Source: Zygnema cylindricum
Lineage: Eukaryota > Streptophyta > Zygnematophyceae > Zygnematales > Zygnemataceae
Assembly: GCA_037447655.1 (NCBI GenBank)
Contig: JBBHKE010002617.1
Span: 103,195-167,194 of the forward strand
DNA: 64,000 nt
Reading direction: 5' to 3'
Under the pieces are notes generated by a model. The model saw nothing but the letters and a program-made list of their open reading frames with translations, ran no database searches and was not told where the DNA came from. Of this stretch, positions 23,799-35,484 are shown piece after piece. The position numbers and the translations under genes were made by a program. Positions within the stretch are counted from its first letter, which is position 1. Each line of letters starts with the position of its first letter.

Positions 23799-26090
23799 AT
23801 GTCTATTAATTACCGGCGAGGTCCGCCTCCAGCTGAAAAGACGTTTGGGCGTCAGGGTTCGGTTTTGACGTCTGATACGCCTTCTTCTGGAAAAATTGTG
23901 GTTGAGGAGCTTCAAAATCTGAAAGCTTCGGCGAACAAGTTTTTTGCTGAAGGAAAATACGAGCAATCTATTATTGGTAATGTATCTCTCCTTTATAAAT
24001 GATATTTTTTGCATGGATTCTGCATCATATTTTTTGAAGTCCAACCAGGAATTTTTGTGAAATGCCTCTTCATGGCCCAGCTACGTTTGTTTAAAACTCA
24101 TTTTTTTTAATGGCTGATTACAGTGTTTGAGTCAAAGATGTTTTCATTTGAGATATGCTTTTAGTAAGTTGCAAGCTTACCTGCGTATGACGTGGATTGC
24201 CCTCATTTATGGTGGAATTTGTTGGTGTTTGCTTGGTCAAGTTTTGTCTGCAGTATTTTTTATTTAATGTACTCATGTGACTCATGTGTACTCTTTTTGT
24301 ACTTCGGAGGGAAATTGCCATCGGTGTATGAGCTTGAGTCTGTTAAATACAGCAGTGTGTCCAGTAGGCCTTTGGTAAATATGTGTAGCCGTCACTTTAT
24401 CCCCATTGCATGAATGGCGAAATCATCTGACATTTTTGCCAATTATTAGACGCCCCGGCAGGTTTTCCTGCACAAACAAGTTTTTCAAATGTTTTTTAAA
24501 CATGTTGCTGTTCGTGCAGGAAGCTGTTAAGCTTCAGCAATAGCCTTTTCTGTATCTGACAGTGTCAACACAATCTGGTTGAGTTTAAAGGGCAGGGGAA
24601 ACGGAAGACATTACTGGCTTCTGCGTTAATGATTGTTTTCTTTGAAAGTGAATCTTGCGTTGCCAGTCACATACCAGGTTTTGTCTCATCTATTGCATCT
24701 TCTGAGTGGAAGTATGGGCATTTACACGTGGCCTATCTGTCGATGGTGATATGTGGATGTGTTCTGCGACGCATGTCATTGGCCAAAGTATATTTTTTGC
24801 TTAAGTTTTTTCTGTGTTTGCCATCTGAATGCACTTTGGTGCATTCACTGACATCGGAGACTAAACAGTTATCAGCATTTATTAATACATGTATCACAAT
24901 TGAGTTTCTTCTTGATTTCACGTTACAACTTTGTATTGAAACAAACTTTTTTGCGTTGCAGGATACAGCTTTGCAATCAAGCAGATTCATGAAGCTGCTG
25001 TTCCGCCAGGTCAACAGCAGAGGACCATTAGTCCACAGAGGATTGCACAGATGTTGAAGGCTGCTGGAGGGAAGTCAGCCGACGCTGCACTAATATTGGC
25101 AGTCTTGTATTGTAATCGTGCGCAAGCATATCTCAATCTTAATAAGGCTGAAAAGGTGTGCACGGTTTTAACCCTTGTGAAATGATGCTGCGTCAGCCAT
25201 GTTAGTGAAATTGTCTACCTAATATTCCAACAAGTTCGTAAGGTTAACTGCATCGACAAATAATATGTCCAATCTTGGGTTCTGACATTGTCCCACTTTG
25301 ATTAAACCTATCGTGGGAGTGTGTGCCTATGTTATTAAATTGCAGTTCAAATTTTTGGGAGGTTCAAATGTTAGATTGCATTGGTCGCAAAGCATAACTG
25401 GAGTCCTACCAAGAGGAACGACATGATGGGAGTCGTCATGAAGGATAATGTGGCATCCTGTTCATTTCTGATAGAATACCAATACAGTTTCAAATCTCTT
25501 TCATTCATGCATTTGAATCTGAAGTTTGTTAATAGTACATTAACATTCAATATTGAACAGCAATGATAGTGTCAAGGGATGTGCATTTTACATAAAATAC
25601 TGCAGCCAGCATTTCAGTTTGGGCACATCCATTTTGCATTAACATGATCACTGCATACGGCAGCTATTTGGGATGATCTTTTGTGCTCTCTAACAGGGAT
25701 CCGTATTGGTTCTATTTTATGTCTTAAAGAGGGTTCTCTTTCTGCTTTCTAGGAGATCCCTGGTATCCCTGTTTTTGCTGTGATCTTCCTGTGTTTAACA
25801 CTCTATGTACAATTACTGCATTTGTTCTGTTAGGAAGTACAGTGGAGACTAAATTGTTGTAACGGACTGTGCAGGCTTTTGCCGATGCTGATGCTGCTGC
25901 TCAGATTGATCCGAAATTGTTCAAAGCGTGGTATCGGAAAGGTGTCGCCGCTTCAAACCTTGGCAAGCTCTATGATGGAATGAATGCTTTGAAGATGGCG
26001 GTTAAGCTTGACCCTTCGAGCGAAGAAGCAAAATCTCTTCTTGTAGAGTTGCAATTCAAGATGAGTAACCATATGCCTATGGGTTTCTAA
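23799..26090 (+). CDS. Small TPR protein with a carboxylate-clamp signature, three exons
   Basis: Exons read from sequence: 23799-23976, 24962-25155 and 25875-26090, GT/AG borders, giving 195 residues ending MGF. After about 40 polar residues come three TPR units: one beginning LKASANKFFAEGKYEQSI, one around ALILAVLYCNRAQAYLNL, and one around PKLFKAWYRKGVAASNLGK, followed by a capping helix. The residues that form the two-carboxylate clamp in Hop/STI1 TPR domains are present in register: Lys and Asn in KASAN, Asn in YCNRAQ, Lys and Arg in KAWYR. By family knowledge this predicts binding of an EEVD-type C terminus of Hsp70 or Hsp90 in the cytosol. No other domain (U-box, J, PPIase) is present, so I give no gene name. 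It is similar in fold only to the neighbouring CNOT10. Confidence 0.82.
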
Positions 26091-29000
26091 GGTAATGTCA
26101 AACTATTAGCAACCCGATTCGGCGAACTTCTAGAAGAAAAATGGAACAAATATTTGGCAATTGTTCTACACCAGACCGCAAAGGTCTGAGCAGTAACCTT
26201 TGAACAAGTACGTGATCTCTTTTCTTAGAACCTTTAGGTTCACCCTACTTCCATTCAGTTTTTGATGGGTCGCTGCCTCGGAGCATAAAGGATGGACTTG
26301 TATTTGTTTAATGGCTTTGTTTTGTGCCAGTTTAACTGAAGACAACAAGAGCACTGTATACTGTAAAGAGATTATAAGCTGTCCGAGTCAGAAGGCTAGT
26401 AAATCTGTCAAGTTTACCACCCTTTTTATCGGTATCAAGGTGTTTATAAGTGTGCGAAAAGAGACTGTTGGGGTTATAGGCTTTTGTAGTTTTTTACGCA
26501 CTCTTCTGATACTGCTGGTTATACTGAAGTATGTCAATAGTAGAGAGGGGGGGCAAATGGAGCTGTGAAGAGATATTTCGTACATATGAAGGAGATGTGT
26601 GCTGGAATTTGTTATTTTAATTTAGATTAATGAGCTAAAGACCAGATTAGATGTAATTTTTTTGGCCGTTAAGTATATGAAATCATAGATAGGTGTTTAT
26701 GCTTTATTTCAGAGTAGGGAGCAACAGGCGCTAATTTTTGTTCTGTTGAAGTTGCTGAATAAAATGAAGCAAAGAGCTGGATACACGATAGGCGTGAATA
26801 CGTTTTCTTTTTCCAAAATATTTTATGGATGAGAAATGTGAGCTAACCCAACTGTCTCAGCATAGGTTTGCATGCTTTACGGAATAATTAAGTGTATTGT
26901 ATGGGGCAATCTAGGTTTTCCAATTGTTTTCGCACGTTTCAACTGTGGTTTTGACCGTCTCTGTGGTGTGTTGTTTTGAAAACTCCGTCTACTCAAAGTT
27001 GCTTCGTATTTCCTTGAAGCTATTTAAAGTCTCTAGATTCACCGCATGGCAGATGGGGTGATTGCACTATCCAAGGTTTACCCTTGTTTTGAGGGTATAC
27101 CGTACAATTTTGTACCGTTTTTTGAGTAATTGTGCATATGGTTCACCTTAGAACTGTTTAATTCACCCTGAACTTGTGGGTGAATTTCTTTTGTGTAATC
27201 GGCCTTGAGTGTCCTAGGTTTTCTTTTTATTGCCGATATAGTTGTTTATTGTGCAGTTTAAGTTATTTAATATTTTTGTGTACTGTATGTATACCGGCGG
27301 GTTTCTGTTACATCGTACTTGCAGTGGTGTGCGTCTTCACTCAGTATGGGAGTATGATACATACTGGCGGTATATCATACATTGCATTGCAAACCCTATA
27401 TTTTTCAGGTAGAATCTGACGTTTGGATGTTTCGCTGACTGTCATGGCAAAAAATGCGTTTGTGTTGGGCATATGTACGAAATGAGGCATTCTTCGTTTC
27501 CTTCATTGTGTAACATATTTTAGCTGGCTCGCTAGGGATGGAGAATGACATTGCATCTTTGGTTTCCATGTTGTGAAGTTTGCTGAGTGTTGTAAGAAAC
27601 GCCGGTGGTTCTCTTGGTGGTTTAGCGGGCCACAGTGTACAAAGTTGGACCTCATTGTAATTTTCCCTTTTCAGTATTTTTTTTTTTTTGTTTAATTTTG
27701 TGTATCAGTTTTCCGTTTTTGTCTCTGATTTTATTTTTTAAAGTTTCGGCATACTGGAATGGTTGATCATTTCCTGTTTCTAATTAAGCTTATTATTACA
27801 CCTGTGCGGGCCGGTTCAAGGTCTATTCTCAGCTCTTTCAGCTTCTATGGTAATAGTAAGCTTTATTAAGGACGTGGTTGATGGACATTATTGTTTTAAT
27901 TTTGATTAATGTTACAATAACACTTTTAGCCACGGCAAATTCAACATGGATATTGTGAACCTTGAAAACTTTAGTAACAATTGCATCATTTACTGATAAC
28001 GGACAGTTGAATTTGAACAGAGTCATTGACACATAATATTTGATATAAGAAGATTGTTATTTGATTCTTAAAAAACTACATTTTGACACTCAAACATTGA
28101 CATATACCACAACTATGACAGTAACTCCGAATCTTGCATAATTTTGACACTTCGATCCTTGGTTGATTGAAAACTGCCAATTTTGCACCTTAAATAATGA
28201 TTGTTAACACTTGACGGTTGTAAAATCGGAAATTCACACGGACCTTTCAACAAAAGAATTACTTGAATTTCACATAACTAGATATTGAACACTTCATTTG
28301 AAAACTGAACAACTTGACAGGGTAACTATTAAAACGAAGCGATATGCAAGGCTACAGTGAATGATGGCACTTGAATCTTAAAATGTTGAACATTGCTACT
28401 GACAAACTATTGACACATGAATTTGTCAACAAGCAAAGATCGACACGTGCAAGATTGAAAGATGAACCATCAACAGTTCAACAGTGAAAAACTAATCTGA
28501 CAAACAGAAATTGAAAATTGAACCTTCACCAATTCAAGATTATGACATGAACCATGAAATACTGACCAGTGACCGTTACAGCCCCCCAAAATTTTAGCAT
28601 TGACATTTCTACCTTAAACTATTGAACATTTTGAAACTTGAAAATTGGATTCTCAAAAGAGGTAAATTATTTCAAAAGTTTCTAAAAACAACAAGAAAAG
28701 AAATGAAAACAATGCAAGCACCTTTCGTTGGTGATATACAATTCAAATTATCTTTTGACGCATAGTGTAGGAACTCTTTCTAACATGACAAAATTGTCTA
28801 TTGTATGTAAGTGTAGATAAGTTTGTAATTGTTGAGCAATGACTCAATTTAGCCATCGACAACATAAAATTGGCAAATTTTAATAGCAAATACGGAAAAA
28901 ATGACTACTTATTTTTAAATAAAAGTCGCCATTTCAAGTAAGAAACCTGACTAATTAGTTTCCTTCAAAAATAGAAACTGCCACTAAAATTAGAAGATAA

Positions 29001-29292
29001 AAAAACTATGGCTTGCCCCTAATTTGTGTGACATGTGCTCTTCTAAAATTTTACCATGCTGTATGTACAGCTTATGCCTCCTTTCGCCTACTCTTTCAAA
29101 ATTCGAGTCCTCCACATCTCACATCCGATTGGACCATTTTCAAATAGCTTTGCAGTGCCATCTAACCTCTATCCACAACTTAACGTCAATATACACAGCC
29201 ATAAGCAGTGCTCCTCCCCCAAAGACAAAAAATTATAAATCCTACAATCCTACCTATATATACCCCTCTACTAAAATCGTCTTCCTTTCCAG
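26091..29292. other. Intergenic, no gene seen
   Basis: Contains the 3' UTR of the TPR gene, a fragment of the CAATTGTTT-type MITE end near 26915-26955, T-rich tracts near 27660-27740, and a degenerate repeat of short TTGACACTTGAA-like words from about 28050 to 28640. The stretch just before 29293 is the 3' flank of the PLAC8 gene. Confidence 0.5.
28050..28640. repeat. Degenerate short-word repeat (TTGACACTTGAA-like)
   Basis: Words such as TTTGACACT, TTGAACACTT, ATTGAACATT and CTTGAATC recur every 15 to 30 bp for about 600 bp without a fixed unit. It looks like an old, heavily mutated minisatellite. Confidence 0.45.
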
Positions 29293-31059
29293 TCACGGGG
29301 AAGCTCCCTTCTTACCCATAACCGGAGGCTCTGGAGCATCCATGGTACCTTCGGAGGACGATCCCATGGAGGATCCTCCGGACTCGATATCTCCCTCGTC
29401 CACTGGCGCCACGACACTTGTCGAGCTCCCGGACCTGTTCATAGCAAGCTCTCCCACTTTACTAAACATCCGTACCATTCCCAAGCCGGCGTCTTCCAGC
29501 CCTCCCTTTAGCCCTTCTCCCAAACGCGCCACGTGCTTAGAAGCTTCCTCTAGTCCTACCGATCTGAAACCTTCTCCTTCTGCCAACCGCCGGCGCTCCT
29601 CCGCCGACTTTTCGTAAAATATGTTGTCGCCTATGTCGTAGTACTCAGCCGTACGAACCTCTTGGCATATAGCGCACCAGCAGCAGAAAAGCCAAATCGC
29701 GGCGTCGGTTAGTGCGGCGCTGCCCAGACACCAGCGGTACGCGGGCAGCCGAAACTTTTTCCGCATCTGCGACCGCCAATAGGCGCCGTACAGCAGGCCG
29801 AGAAACGCCAATAGCAGACCGCTGCAAATGAGCGTCTGCTGAAACGAAAAGAACCGTACGGTATGGGCGGAGACTTCGAAGACGAGACACGGACCAATCA
29901 CGATGAGGATAAACGACGCGGCTTGGACCCACCGTTGTCCGAAACCAAGGCGTTCCATGTTCAGTCCGAACACACAGAACGGCAGTATTCCAGTTAAAAT
30001 CGCCAGACGTGGTTTTTGGCAGCAGTCGGCCAACACGCCTCCACGCCATTGGGGGTACGGAACCGCTTTATGCGACAGATAGAACCCCGATTTCGACTCT
30101 TTGAACAGTTCGCCAGTTGTACGGTCAACGGGAGCGTCCTGTTCCATGTCTGCGTCCGTTTCCAGATAAAAGTCTCGCCCTAACGGACTGAAAATGTTAT
30201 ATGTGAACGCGATAATGGGCGAGCCAAAAGAAACCGTCACCGTTACAAGAACAGCAGCAGTGGGACGCTCCCAGCGATTGTAGATCCAGTACACCGCCGC
30301 TAGGGCATACGTGGCGACACATGTCATGTGGAACCAGAAAACTATAACGGACACGTGCCACCATTCGTTAGGTTTTCGGAGTCCGCCTCTGCAATACTCT
30401 CCGCGGAGCTGCTGAATGTCCTCCGGAGTCCAACGGAACAACTGGAAACTGAGACGGAAAAACACAGGATGCCAAATCAGGCACATGAGGACAAAAAGCG
30501 CGTTCAGCACCTGATTCGACACCTCCACCCATTCCTCTCGCGCGAACTCGTCCGGAATCGCCGAATCGACGGCTCCCGATTCCACCACCAATATGATAAC
30601 CGAGGGAACGATGCACAGTGCACACCAAAACGTGAGTGCCATGTTGAGAGGATTCGAGATCCACTCCATGCCATACGCCCAGACCTCCGACCACATGATG
30701 TCTCCCACTAAAGGCACGCGGATTCCCTGGTGGATTCTCATCTTCCCTGCCTCTCCCTCGGCTTCCTCAATCGGGCCACCGCTGGCCCCTCTATTGTACG
30801 CTTCTGCAGGCCCTCGGGGCTGCACCTTCCGAGAAACTTCCTCCTTCATGGACAGCAAGGTCTTGAAGGCTTGCCTGGGCCTCGCCAGCCACCACCACCA
30901 TGGGATGGCCAACAGCTGGCGGTCTGACCGCATTTGAATGCCAGCTGGCAAAGCAGCACTGTCAGAAGCTCCACTACTGCCACCTGTCACTGACTTGCCA
31001 CCTGGTGGTACATTGCCAGCTTGCGGCGGCTTATCCGATGTCTTTCCAGAAGGTTCCAT
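29293..31059 (-). CDS. DUF2985-PLAC8 multi-pass membrane protein
   Basis: One open frame without internal stops; from the ATG at 31059 it gives 588 residues. A polar, Gly/Ser-rich N terminus precedes a DUF2985 region (about residues 130-300). That region is recognised by NQVLNALFVLMCL, the WTPEDIQQLRGEYCR block and WWHVSVIVFWFHMTCVATYAL. A PLAC8 region (about 338-475) follows, with GLNMERLGFG, LLYGAYWRSQMRKKFRLPAY and WLFCCWCAICQEVRTAEYYD. Several hydrophobic segments support a multi-pass protein. Plant PLAC8 proteins of this architecture are membrane proteins of largely unknown role. The frame stays open upstream to about 31113, where TTTGCAG just before AGAGACACG looks like a 3' splice site, so an upstream exon may supply a different N terminus. 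GC content is higher than in the surroundings. Confidence 0.87.
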   Translation of the reverse strand: MEPSGKTSDKPPQAGNVPPGGKSVTGGSSGASDSAALPAGIQMRSDRQLLAIPWWWWLARPRQAFKTLLSMKEEVSRKVQPRGPAEAYNRGASGGPIEEAEGEAGKMRIHQGIRVPLVGDIMWSEVWAYGMEWISNPLNMALTFWCALCIVPSVIILVVESGAVDSAIPDEFAREEWVEVSNQVLNALFVLMCLIWHPVFFRLSFQLFRWTPEDIQQLRGEYCRGGLRKPNEWWHVSVIVFWFHMTCVATYALAAVYWIYNRWERPTAAVLVTVTVSFGSPIIAFTYNIFSPLGRDFYLETDADMEQDAPVDRTTGELFKESKSGFYLSHKAVPYPQWRGGVLADCCQKPRLAILTGILPFCVFGLNMERLGFGQRWVQAASFILIVIGPCLVFEVSAHTVRFFSFQQTLICSGLLLAFLGLLYGAYWRSQMRKKFRLPAYRWCLGSAALTDAAIWLFCCWCAICQEVRTAEYYDIGDNIFYEKSAEERRRLAEGEGFRSVGLEEASKHVARLGEGLKGGLEDAGLGMVRMFSKVGELAMNRSGSSTSVVAPVDEGDIESGGSSMGSSSEGTMDAPEPPVMGKKGASP

Positions 31060-31142
31060 TGGCTTGAGATGATCGAGAATTGGTCGCTTGGGCTGACACG
31101 TGTCTCTCTGCAAAGCGTCAAACAGTGAGCAAGGAAAAATCG

Positions 31143-31258
31143 TATCAAAGGCACAAAAAGAAAGCCGAGAAAAGGAAAATTTTGAATCAAAGGCACAAAA
31201 GTAAAGCTGAAAATCGAAAACTACTTTGTATCAAAGCTCAAAAGGAAGCTGGAAAAGG
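31143..31258. repeat. Three-copy minisatellite, unit about 42 bp
   Basis: ATCAAAGGCACAAAAAGAAAG, ATCAAAGGCACAAAAGTAAAG and ATCAAAGCTCAAAAGGAAG begin three successive units of 36 to 44 bp. It sits just upstream of the PLAC8 gene, in its probable intron or promoter. Confidence 0.75.
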
Positions 31259-31448
31259 AATGCGGGACGTGGCATAAGAAGATTTGTCGAAGCAAGCAGT
31301 GTCTACTGCGATGGCCAATAGAAGCACACAGGGGGAGTCGCATGGAAAGGATGGAGCTTTGTGGAATAGTGTGGCGGTTGAGCAAATGGAAAAGAGTGTC
31401 AAGTTATGAATAAGCTCTCCTTTTTGGACTTTGCAAATAAAATCACTG

Positions 31449-31846
31449 ATTACATTTTCCTTACCTGATTTCCTTTAACCTACAATCTGCCAGACTAGCC
31501 CAAGCAATGGAAAAGCTTCAGTCTTGAGATAAAATTGTGAAACACTTTCTTTCCAGCAGTCTAAAGGGAAGATTCAAATAATAGGATAATTATATGGGCG
31601 CTATTATTGGCGTTACTGGCCGGTAATGGAAGTAATTGTGCAGGAAAATATAGGATTTGTAGAAAATAGTACAAATCTGTACAAGAACTTTAATAGGGCC
31701 AGGATCGCCAGTATTATTTGGACCTTCCTTTTTGACTGCTGGAGAGTAATTGTTTTACAATCATATCTCAAGACTGAAGATTTTCCATTTCCTGGGCTAG
31801 TCTGGCAGATTGCAGGTTAAAGGCAATCAGGTAAAAAAAATGTAAT
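31449..31846. mobile_element. Foldback element with arms of about 140 bp
   Basis: The left arm (31449-31590) and right arm (31705-31846) are inverted copies at roughly 85 percent identity by eye. They share ATTACATTTT, CTTTAACCT, CAATCTGCCAGACTAGCCCA and CTTCAGTCTTGAGATA. The core is about 115 bp and has no coding capacity. No clear target duplication was found. A long hairpin transcript would form if read through. Confidence 0.75.
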
Positions 31847-32966
31847 TACAAATTAAAAGGAAAGCCTATACAGAAGAACACAGAGTGTCTGGAAAGTGTT
31901 AAACAGGAAGGTTTCGAAGTCTCTTCTTTTCCGTTTGCACATTTGTGAATGCAAAGGATTGTTTTGAGAATAAGCTTCCACGTGTCACTAAAACTTGCTT
32001 CAATGGCCACTAAAACAAAACCATCCAAAGACTTTCATCAGAAGGCCTTCTGAAGTGCAGCTAGGATGGCCATGCTGTAAAAACAGTGAGATTCTCTAAC
32101 CATGAAAAGAAGTTATCAGTTAGACAGTTACGTGACAGTTCCTATCATACCGACTAAAGGTAAACAAGAATGCACATATATCATGGCGATGATGTATAGT
32201 GGTCTCCATATGATGAGGCTAATCGCTAACCTCACCTGCCGGCCGGCTAAAATGTACTTTCCACCTCAGATGCAAACGGAATCCATGGAACACTCCGTTA
32301 CAGTTTGAAATTTGGCTCCTCTGTGCCGTCGAATCAAACAGTTTCCGTTACGCTCTGAAATTATGCCAAACCGTACGGAAAAACTCTGAAAACTGTACAA
32401 ACTGTTTACTTTTGAGAACGAAAGAGAGGAACAGAGAGACTCTGTACCAGACTTGAGCGGAGAGATACAGCCGTTTCACGCTAAGTCCAAAAATTCAAAT
32501 AAAAGAAACCTACTGGAAGACTTCTTTCTGCAATATCCTCACTCCACGCCAGGCTTCTTCTCTTCTCTCCTCAATTTCTCTTCCTTTCCGTATCAAAGAC
32601 CTTCCTGAAGGTAAGCGTCTCCCCTTCTTCCCTACTCTTCCTTTCTCCGGTTTTTTCGGGGCGGAAGGTCACTGCTGCCGAGGGCAGCAGCAAGAGGTCT
32701 GCAAGCGGGAGACTGTGACAGAAGTCACAGTAGGGTGCCAGTGCTCGGCGTGCGCGCTTTTCATCCGCCAATAGGAAAGAGCGACGTCGTACGGATAAAG
32801 GACGACATCACGTCAACCGACATGTAAAGGCTGTGCGATTCCACGTCGGGGTATGGAGTACGGACCTGCAAACTTCCAGAAATCGGGCATACCGCTTTGC
32901 AGGGTCGCAAAAGTCAAATTTTAGACACCCAAAACCGACAAAATATTATTTTTCCAAACTCTGAAC

Positions 32967-33958
32967 CATAGTTCAAAAGTAGGCTTTTTTATGGTAGGCC
33001 TTTGGTAGGCGCACAAAACTTTGCACAAAACTCTCGCAACGTAGGCATACTGTATGTGTGTGCGTCGTGCACACTCCTGTACGAACGTCCGAATCTGACG
33101 TAAGATCAAAGTACAGCGCACGCCGCCGGACGGAATTTTTCAGCGAACTGACACGGCGTAGGATGACATTCCGTGGGAAAAAAAACCGGGAAAAAAAAAA
33201 ACCGGGAAAATTCTCAAATAGCGTAGTTTACTCTATATTTTTCATTACTCTAATTAGGGTTATTTTCCAAGTACCGTAAAAAATGAAAGTACGTTGTCTC
33301 TTAAAAAGAGTGGTGTACGGTCAGTGTCATATCGTACATAAATGTACCTTTTTTAAGTTAAAAAGTACAATAAATTAGATTTAGTAACCGCGGACGCATG
33401 AGAATGTGCGTTCTAAAAAGGGAAAAAAACCATGTCGTAAAAAATCCCGTTCACACACATTCGTCTGACAGCCGCGTTTCGACCGTGTGAACGCCAACGG
33501 GGTTGGTCCGTAGGTTTTGGTAATTTTTTTGGCAGTGTGGTATTTTATTTTTTTTATCGTCCCATACTGCCTGGTTGGTCAATTTGAGGCTTTATTTAGT
33601 GTGGCCCTCAAAATTGAAGACGCTAATATGACAGATTGTCCTTTCGTAAATTGTGTTATGGGCTTTTCATGTGATCTTTTTAAAATCGCCTACTTTGATC
33701 AGTGACCGTCCGATCGTCCAAATCTGACGGTTTAAATAAAAAGTCCCTCAAAACTCACAGAAATATTTGTTTTTGTCCGATTTTTTTTCAAAATTTAGAC
33801 ATGTCGCTTAATTCTCTATCGATCGATGTGCAACTCAACCCTGTCCCTATTTTATTTCATTTTGCGGCCAATACAATATGGGTCTTAAGGGCATATTGTA
33901 TGTTTTGCGTACAATAGGCATATTGTATGGGCGTACGGTCACCTACTTTTGAACTATG
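32967..33958. mobile_element. Non-autonomous hAT-like element, copy 2 (992 bp)
   Basis: Has 17-bp terminal inverted repeats beginning CATAGTTCAAAAGTAGG and a perfect 8-bp target duplication CTCTGAAC (32959-32966 and 33959-33966), diagnostic of the hAT superfamily. It is homologous to the reverse complement of 11500-12186, including the CTATCGATCGATGTG block, the GATCTGACGG-type hairpin and the GGTATTTTATT tract. It contains about 300 bp absent from copy 1. No transposase is encoded, so it would depend on a related hAT. Confidence 0.9.
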
Positions 33959-33966
33959 CTCTGAAC

Positions 33967-34459
33967 ACCCGATACCCGACCGGGATATGTCACGCTCCTA
34001 AATTGTTAACCGCTACCCGCTAACGCAAACACAAAGTCGTGTTGCAAACATAGTTTAGGGTGATTTGTGCTTTGCCCTTTTTCTAAAAGGGAAAAGCATT
34101 GTAGTCGCATTCTTCTCTGGTGACAACGATAATTGATCGTCGATTTTTTTGTGTAAGATCGTGAGCCGTTGAGTGTTTTGAGTTTTGACAAGCTTTGTCA
34201 TGTTCCAATTATGATGTAATAAAAAGAGACACGTGGTACAATCCTAATTAATGTTTCGCGTGGTTGTAATGGTAACGATTCGCGGTACTGTACGGTACAG
34301 TACCACCGTCGCTCGTAGAGAATCTGCCAATTGGTGAAAGCCAAAAAGTACATATTTTCAATATGGTCGGCCGCCGTGCATCGCGCTGTGTTGATTTTTT
34401 CAGCATGGACGTGACCCTCAACAAGCTAACCGAACCGACTTTTTCCAGCGTGTCCGTAC
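33967..34459. other. Spacer before the retrotransposon stack
   Basis: No gene is seen. It contains a near-perfect short palindrome around GGTACTGTACGGTACAGTACC near 34284-34304. The A-family LTR begins at 34460. Confidence 0.5.
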
Positions 34460-35465
34460 TGTTGAAATCACTAGATTTAGGGGGTATTTTATAGGTATGA
34501 AGAGATTAAAAGCAAAAGGAAAAACCAAGGCAACCTGCCTCCACCTCCTCTCTCTAGCCCCCATACTTGTTGTAGTCACTGAGGAAAAGAGAGGGCGGTG
34601 GAGCCATGGTTGCCTCAGCTCCATAGGCAAGACTGAAGATTGACATAACTCACTCTCAACAAAAGGTTGAGTCCGGCAGGACTTGAACCTACGACCGGTT
34701 GAGCAAGGCGTAGCCGTCAGCTTTAAACTGGTCTGTCCAATGAGTTCATTAGACTACATAGGGTTTGAATGCTATTTAAACGATGTTCAAGAACTTTAAT
34801 CCGATTAAAAAAATTACAAATAAAGAACATAGAGACAAGTTAAAATATGGTGCGAACGTGAACCCACACGAAACAAATGTACCTGACATTCGTTTTCAAC
34901 GATTAGTATTAAAAGCCGTCTTGGATCCAACGGCACGTATCATTGTCGAGATCCTTGAATGGCCGCTTTAGCACTTTTTTGGGCGTGACATGACCAGGCG
35001 TCACGTGGCAACATAGCATTACGAAGCAGAAATCTCGGGGAACATGAGGAAAAGTCCGAAGGAGACAGACGTCCACTCCATGACCTTGTCGTACACAGGT
35101 CGTACAGAAAGGACATCGGGCATGGTACCTTTCTATACTATACAGTCTTCTGATTGGTTCGTACCTTATTAGATAAGGGTTGGGAGCGGGATTTAAGACT
35201 TAGAGAATTTACGAGGTAGCCGCCTCTCTCCTAGGGAGCTTATATAAATCTCTGCATCTTTGCCATTTTATAATTAATCGCTTGGTTGGGCGTTTTCTGT
35301 GATTCATTTTTTTTACAAACTCGAGGAGTCCAAACTAAACAGGGGTGCAGTCAGATTGTCTATTTGCCTGCTTGGGTAGCAATGATCTTAGTTGAAAGTG
35401 GGTCAATCGAAAACTGCCTAGAGGCTTCCTAAATTTTGAAGTCCAATGAGGGATACAGAAATACA
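34460..35465 (+). repeat. 5' LTR of the A-family host element (1006 bp)
   Basis: Starts TGTTGAAATCACTAG and ends ACA just before a primer site. Homologous to the LTR at 51906-52905 and to the interrupted LTR at 41478-49229. Contains the stem-loop at 34538-34604, an antisense tRNA-like segment around 34640-34745 and TATATAA near 35241 as the likely core promoter. Confidence 0.85.
34538..34604 (+). promoter_or_regulatory. LTR stem-loop with a conserved loop
   Basis: CCTCCACCTCC...CTCTC can pair with GAGAG...GGCGGTGGAG. The loop contains ACTTGTTGTAGTCACTGAGG. The same arrangement recurs in the other A and the B LTRs with compensating arm changes (36775-36833, 51986-52051). Function unknown; the position about 80 nt into the LTR suggests an RNA or promoter element. 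Confidence 0.55.
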
Positions 35466-35480
35466 GGTTATGGGCGCACC
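35466..35480 (+). promoter_or_regulatory. Primer binding site, half-tRNA type
   Basis: GGTTATGGGCGCACC follows the LTR directly. It differs by one base from GGTTATGGGCCCACC, the complement of the anticodon arm of plant initiator tRNA-Met. Confidence 0.8.
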
Positions 35481-35484
35481 CTCT

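Larger units (their letters stand above)
31060..32966. other. Intergenic, 5' flank of the PLAC8 gene
   Basis: Holds a three-copy minisatellite, a foldback element (31449-31846) and, near 32480-32611, a pyrimidine-rich stretch ending in CTTCCTGAAGGTAAGCG that resembles a 5' UTR exon with a donor site on the plus strand. No open coding exon was found downstream of it before the hAT-like element. Confidence 0.4.

Noticed and set aside
28050-28640. Possible CRISPR-like or ordered array
   Set aside because: The repeated words have no fixed unit or spacer length; it is a decayed simple repeat in a eukaryotic genome.
29024-29617. 197-codon plus-strand frame rich in Pro and Ser
   Set aside because: Its second half is the antisense of the PLAC8 gene's C-terminal coding region and the first half has no recognisable features; it is a shadow frame.
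34284-34304. Short near-perfect palindrome GGTACTGTACGGTACAGTACC
   Set aside because: Too short and isolated to be called a mobile element or a regulatory site.
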